From NCBI GenBank assembly GCA_905479095.1, contig CAJQLD010000021.1, positions 1 to 36,836 on the forward strand: a DNA stretch of 36,836 nucleotides. The letters are read 5' to 3'. The notes below the pieces were generated by a model. That model was not told where the DNA came from. It searched no databases and saw only the letters and a list, made by a program, of their open reading frames with translations. Positions 33,358-36,836 of the stretch are shown here, piece by piece. The position numbers were made by a program, and so were the translations under genes. This stretch comes from an uncultured Flavobacteriaceae bacterium (GTDB taxonomy: Bacteria > Bacteroidota > Bacteroidia > Flavobacteriales > Flavobacteriaceae). Each line of letters starts with the position of its first letter. Position 1 is the first letter of the stretch.

Positions 33358-34044
33358 ATGGACGATGTTATCGACAGTACAAAAGAATTAGGAACAAAAT
33401 TATGGGAAAGTTTTAGCTATTTCATGAACGAAATTGGTCAATTTGTACCCAAATTAATTGGAGCACTCCTCTTTTGGTTTATAGGGCGTATCATCGCGAA
33501 ACTTTTGAGAAGACTCGTGATTAAAGGCGCCAAACTTATTAAAATTGATGTCATTGCAGAGAAAGTCAAGTTAGATGAAATGTTAGAGCAAATTGGAATC
33601 AAACATAATTTTTCTACAATCATTGGGAACCTTATTTATTATGTATTATTGTTAGTCGTTTTATTAACGGTCTTTGATATATTAGGTCTTGAAATGGCAA
33701 AAGATTTATTCAATAACGTCATTGGGTTAATTCCAGATATATTTATCTCAATTGTCTTGTTTGTTTTTGGTATGTTCTTAGCAGATTTAGCAAAAGATTT
33801 TATCACTGGACGTTTAAACAATATGAATATAGAACAAGGCGGAATGATTGGTTCTGTTGCTAAATTTGGAATTCTATTAATAGTATTTTCAATGATATTA
33901 TCTCAATTAAATATTGGAAATGATTTAGTTTCTAAACTGACTCAATATTTGTTTGGAGCCATTGCTCTGGGTTTAGCCATTGCCATTGGATTAGGAGGAA
34001 AAGATGCTGCAAAAAGCTTTTTTGACAAACTAACTAAAAAATAA
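33358..34044 (+). CDS. MscS-related membrane protein lacking the cytoplasmic domain
   Basis: 228 residues with five hydrophobic segments (about 30-50, 88-108, 124-144, 165-185, 195-213). The repeated pattern 'IGRIIAKLLRRLV' and 'FGMFLADLAKDFI', and the final AIALGLAIAIGLGGKDAAKSFF, match the conserved TM-helix family related to small mechanosensitive channels, where the last helix lines the pore. The MscS beta domain and C-terminal cage are absent. Ion channel function is inference. A single gene with a terminator after it. Confidence 0.8.
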   Translation: MDDVIDSTKELGTKLWESFSYFMNEIGQFVPKLIGALLFWFIGRIIAKLLRRLVIKGAKLIKIDVIAEKVKLDEMLEQIGIKHNFSTIIGNLIYYVLLLVVLLTVFDILGLEMAKDLFNNVIGLIPDIFISIVLFVFGMFLADLAKDFITGRLNNMNIEQGGMIGSVAKFGILLIVFSMILSQLNIGNDLVSKLTQYLFGAIALGLAIAIGLGGKDAAKSFFDKLTKK

Positions 34045-34076
34045 AATTAGCTAAAAATTAGCAAACTATTATTTTT

Positions 34077-34108
34077 AATGCTGCTCTCTATGGGCAGCAT
34101 TATTTTTT
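34077..34108 (+). terminator. Terminator after the MscS-related gene
   Basis: AATGCTGC (34077-34084) pairs with GCAGCATT (34094-34101) around nine bases, followed by ATTTTTT. It ends only about 5 bases before the -7 element of rlmD. Confidence 0.75.
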
Positions 34109-34112
34109 GCCT

Positions 34113-34120
34113 TACTTTTG
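34113..34120 (+). promoter_or_regulatory. -7 element (TACTTTTG) for rlmD
   Basis: TACTTTTG matches TAnnTTTG and ends only 4 bases before the ATG at 34125. The expected transcription start is at or next to the start codon, so the message may be leaderless. It rules out the in-frame TTG at 34107. Confidence 0.55.
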
Positions 34121-34124
34121 CGGC

Positions 34125-35540
34125 ATGGGTAGACGAAATAAAAATAAAGTATTTACAAATCTAGAAGTGATTGATGCAGGTGCAAAAGGCAAAACGATTG
34201 CCAAAGCGCCAGACGGAAAAGTGGTATTTTTACCAAATGCCGTCCCAGGAGATGTTGTAGATGTACAAACATTCAAACAAAGGACTGGGTATTACGAAGG
34301 AAAAGCAACCGTTTTTCATAAATTATCAGATAAACGCACCGAACCCGCTTGCGAACATTTTGGAACTTGTGGGGGTTGCAAATGGCAACACATGGATTAT
34401 TCGTACCAACTTTTTTATAAAGAAAAGGAAGTTGTAAATAACCTAATGCGCATCGGACATCTTGAATTACCAGAAATAACACCAATTTTAGGCTCTAAAG
34501 ATCAATACTTTTATCGCAATAAAATGGAATTTTCGTTTAGTGACAGTCGTTGGTTAACCGTTGATGAAATTGCTTCCACCGAGGATTTAGGGGACCGTAA
34601 TGCCTTAGGATTTCATATCCCTGGTATGTGGGATAAAATATTGGATGTCAAAAAATGCTGGCTTCAAGGCGATCCTTCTAACGCTGTCAGAAATGCAGTT
34701 AAAGAGTTCGCATTAGAACACCATATTCCTTTCTTTAATACCCGTCAACAAACAGGTGTTTTAAGAACCTTGATGATTCGAAATACAAGCATTGGAGAAT
34801 TGATGATCGTAATTCAATTTTTTAAAGAAGATGAAACAAATAGAATCGCCCTTTTAGAGCATTTAAAAACAACCTTTCCAGAAATCACATCCTTACAATA
34901 CATCATTAATGGCAAAGCTAATGATACTATATACGATCAAGAAGTGGTATGCTATGCAGGTCGAGATCATATTTTTGAAGAGATGGAAGGCCTACGATTT
35001 AAAATTAATGCCAAATCATTTTATCAAACCAACTCCGATCAAGCATATAACTTATACAAAATAACACGTGATTTTGCGGGTCTTACAGGCAAGGAATTGG
35101 TATATGACTTATACACCGGAACCGGAACTATTGCACAATTTGTAGCTAAAAAGGCATTGAAAGTTATTGGAGTAGAATCAGTTCCAGATGCGATAAATGC
35201 TGCTAAAGAAAATGCAGTATTAAATCAAATTGATAATGTTGATTTTTTTGTGGGTGACATGAAAAATGTTTTTAACAGAGAGTTTATCGACACCCACGGA
35301 CATCCAGATGTGATTATTACAGACCCTCCTAGAGATGGAATGCACAAGGATGTGGTTGCCCAAATACTAGAAATTGCGCCGGAAAAAATTGTTTATGTGA
35401 GTTGTAACAGTGCTACTCAAGCAAGAGATCTTGCGTTGTTAGATTCCGTGTATAAAATAAGTAAAACTCAAGCCGTTGATATGTTTCCACAAACACATCA
35501 CGTAGAAAATGTTGTACTTTTGGAAAAACGTAACGCTTAA
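34125..35540 (+). CDS. rlmD: 23S rRNA (uracil-1939-C5)-methyltransferase RlmD
   Basis: 471 residues. A TRAM-like RNA-binding domain (about 1-65) is followed by cysteines of a 4Fe-4S cluster, C76-x5-C82-x2-C85 in ACEHFGTCGGCKWQ with a fourth in DVKKCWLQ. The SAM-binding DLYTGTGTIAQFVAKKA, DPPRDGMHK and the catalytic C427 in IVYVSCNSATQARDL complete the family's set. It transfers a methyl group to U1939 in 23S rRNA; related RlmCD or TrmA specificities are possible. The DUF6452 gene starts 9 bases later. Confidence 0.9.
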   Translation: MGRRNKNKVFTNLEVIDAGAKGKTIAKAPDGKVVFLPNAVPGDVVDVQTFKQRTGYYEGKATVFHKLSDKRTEPACEHFGTCGGCKWQHMDYSYQLFYKEKEVVNNLMRIGHLELPEITPILGSKDQYFYRNKMEFSFSDSRWLTVDEIASTEDLGDRNALGFHIPGMWDKILDVKKCWLQGDPSNAVRNAVKEFALEHHIPFFNTRQQTGVLRTLMIRNTSIGELMIVIQFFKEDETNRIALLEHLKTTFPEITSLQYIINGKANDTIYDQEVVCYAGRDHIFEEMEGLRFKINAKSFYQTNSDQAYNLYKITRDFAGLTGKELVYDLYTGTGTIAQFVAKKALKVIGVESVPDAINAAKENAVLNQIDNVDFFVGDMKNVFNREFIDTHGHPDVIITDPPRDGMHKDVVAQILEIAPEKIVYVSCNSATQARDLALLDSVYKISKTQAVDMFPQTHHVENVVLLEKRNA

Positions 35541-35549
35541 CTAAATCCT

Positions 35550-36050
35550 ATGAAGAAGTGTTTTCTTTTATTAATTCTAATCATTTGTAGTTGTGAAAAA
35601 GACGACGTATGTTCGGAAAACGCACCAACCACCCCCCGATTAGTGATTGAGTTTTATGATATTACCGCCCCTGAAAAAACCAAAATTGTACCAGGGCTAA
35701 AAGCTTTTGGAATCGATGAAACTAATGAGATCGTTGAAATAATTAATGAAACCGTTTTGAATCGAACGATCCTTACAGTTCCGCTCGACATAAACAATAC
35801 ACAGACTCAGTTTAAACTTTATGAACGTTATGATCTTAAGGATGCTGTTGTAAACGGAAATCCCGATATTATAACCATTACCTACAACATTGAAAAGGTT
35901 TATATTTCAAAGGCTTGTGGATACAGTAACAACTTTGAGATACAAACTTTTAGTATCACTGAAGACAGTAGCCTTTGGATGGATAATTCAGAAATCATAC
36001 TTAATCAAATTACAAATGAAAATGATATCCATGTCAAAATATTTCATTAG
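35550..36050 (+). CDS. DUF6452 lipoprotein
   Basis: 166 residues. A short signal (MKKCFLLLILIICSC) ends in a lipobox, so the protein is lipid-anchored, followed by EKDDVC. The part CSENAPTTPRLVIEFYDI is the mark of the DUF6452 family found in Flavobacteriia after rlmD-like genes. The rest is beta-rich, with C near residue 128. Function unknown. It overlaps the next gene by 20 bases, so the two are probably made together. Confidence 0.8.
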   Translation: MKKCFLLLILIICSCEKDDVCSENAPTTPRLVIEFYDITAPEKTKIVPGLKAFGIDETNEIVEIINETVLNRTILTVPLDINNTQTQFKLYERYDLKDAVVNGNPDIITITYNIEKVYISKACGYSNNFEIQTFSITEDSSLWMDNSEIILNQITNENDIHVKIFH

Positions 36051-36741
36051 CCTTTTTCTCGTTTTAGTTTCTGGCATTCATTTGCAGGCGCAAGAGGAAA
36101 ACACTCAGGAAACAGACAGCATCGTCATCATGCATCAATATGGTTTACGTCTAGGAACTGACTTAAGTAAATTGGCGCGAACTTTCCTAGAAACCGATTA
36201 TTCGGGCTTTGAAATTAATGGGGATTATCGCCTCACCGAACGAGTCTATCTTGCCGGTGCATTCGGCTCCGAAGAACGCACAACAGAAACTGACTATTTA
36301 AACTCGACGGCGACCGGATCCTATTTTAAAGGCGGTTTTGATATTAATTTGTATGACAATTGGGCTGGAATGGAAAATTTGATTTATTCTGGAGTACGCT
36401 TTGGGTTTTCTAACTTTCATCAAACTCTAAACAGTTACACAATTTATGATGTGAACAGTTTAACCTGGGGCCCAAAAAGCAGTAGTGAAAGTGAGAAATT
36501 TTCAGGCCTAACAGCAGGTTGGATTGAAGTTTTATTAGGATTTAAAGCCGAGGTTTTAAACAACCTGTTTTTAGGTTTTAATGTGCAAATCAAAAGGCGA
36601 ATTTTTGAGACTGAGCCAGAAAATTTTGAAAACCTATACATCCCTGGGTTTGGGCGTACCTTTGACAGCGGGAATTTTGGGGTCGGATTTGGTTACAACG
36701 TCAGTTACCTAATACCTCTATATAAAAAAGCTAAGAAGTAA
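36031..36741 (+). CDS. DUF6048 outer-membrane protein
   Basis: 236 residues from MSKYFISLFLVLVSGIHLQAQ, a signal peptide; MISMSKYF, three codons earlier, is an alternative. The mature part alternates aromatic-rich strands (GFEINGDYRLTERVYLAGAFG; YFKGGFDINLYDNW; LIYSGVRFGFSNF; FLGFNVQIKRRIFE; NFGVGFGYNVSYLIPLY), consistent with a small beta-barrel. It follows the DUF6452 lipoprotein with overlap, so the pair may form an outer-membrane complex (inference). Its 3' end overlaps the convergent DUF1272 gene by 11 bases. Confidence 0.78.
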   Translation: MSKYFISLFLVLVSGIHLQAQEENTQETDSIVIMHQYGLRLGTDLSKLARTFLETDYSGFEINGDYRLTERVYLAGAFGSEERTTETDYLNSTATGSYFKGGFDINLYDNWAGMENLIYSGVRFGFSNFHQTLNSYTIYDVNSLTWGPKSSSESEKFSGLTAGWIEVLLGFKAEVLNNLFLGFNVQIKRRIFETEPENFENLYIPGFGRTFDSGNFGVGFGYNVSYLIPLYKKAKK

Positions 36742-36836
36742 TTGTTTTAATAGGGCGCTTTTCAAACGTACCGCCGCAATTAGGACACTTGTTTTTAAGA
36801 ATGGTTTCAACACAGCTGCTACAAAACGTACATTCG
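36731..36836 (-). CDS. DUF1272 zinc-ribbon protein, 3' part (cut by window edge)
   Basis: The minus-strand frame enters from the right edge and stops at 36731-36733. The visible 34 residues read ECTFCSSCVETILKNKCPNC followed by GGTFEKRPIKT. The pairs C-x2-C-x2-C and C-x2-C and the ending GGxFxxRPI match DUF1272, a family of about 60-80 residues with zinc-ribbon or RING-like cysteine pairs. Function unknown. The start lies outside the window. Confidence 0.8.
   Translation of the reverse strand, partial: ECTFCSSCVETILKNKCPNCGGTFEKRPIKTITS

Noticed and set aside
34107-34124. RlmD start at TTG 34107
   Set aside because: This start lies upstream of the -7 element and within the tail of a terminator.

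Overview
The window is a piece of a low-GC chromosome from a member of the Bacteroidota, most probably a marine member of the family Flavobacteriaceae. Several things point there: promoters of the type TTTG-N18/19-TAnnTTTG with no strong Shine-Dalgarno sequences, a type IX secretion sorting domain, a TonB receptor with an N-terminal carboxypeptidase-like domain, flavobacterial families (CCC-motif membrane protein, DUF6452, DUF6048), a secreted GH16 beta-glucanase and a formylglycine-generating (sulfatase-activating) enzyme. The last two suggest growth on algal polysaccharides.

Left end (1-1300): a small accessory patch. It holds the 3' end of an M43-metalloprotease-like frame, a 5'-truncated DUF1569 remnant and a ParE/RelE-type toxin-antitoxin pair. 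From 1370 onward the DNA is dense and mostly core. An AsmA-like protein (minus) is divergent from ftsK, a LolA-like protein, an LptF/LptG permease and a RibBA-like protein (plus), so cell-envelope and lipoprotein/LPS traffic genes sit together. A KdnA-like sugar aminotransferase and a nitroreductase form a minus-strand pair. A tRNA-Ser(UGA) with an excellent promoter and terminator follows, then a lipoprotein, a GNAT acetyltransferase and a small outer-membrane barrel.

Middle (15.4-25.4 kb): a lipoprotein formylglycine-generating enzyme and xerD (plus) converge on a minus-strand cluster of a ZapB-like coiled coil, zapA, a 6S RNA and rny (RNase Y). An M23 peptidase and a TonB-dependent receptor follow as a tight pair, and cysteine desulfurase closes the section on the minus strand. 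Right part (25.4-36.8 kb): a TSP3-repeat lipoprotein, an Smr protein with a small membrane protein, DUF2752, two paralogous CCC-motif membrane proteins flanking a GapN-like dehydrogenase, a GH16 enzyme with a T9SS tag, ornithine aminotransferase, an MscS-related membrane protein, rlmD, the DUF6452/DUF6048 pair, and the 3' part of a DUF1272 zinc-ribbon gene cut by the window edge.

I see no CRISPR array, prophage, insertion sequence or obvious defence island. The observations most worth a second look are: a RibBA whose GTP cyclohydrolase II half has lost all its zinc ligands; the 6S RNA fold between zapA and rny; a lipid-anchored FGE with both active-site cysteines; the duplicated CCC-motif proteins around gapN; an LptF/G permease with an extra C-terminal membrane domain; the uncharacterised DUF6452/DUF6048 pair; and a nearly leaderless rlmD promoter. 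Nothing here amounts to a convincing new multi-gene system.
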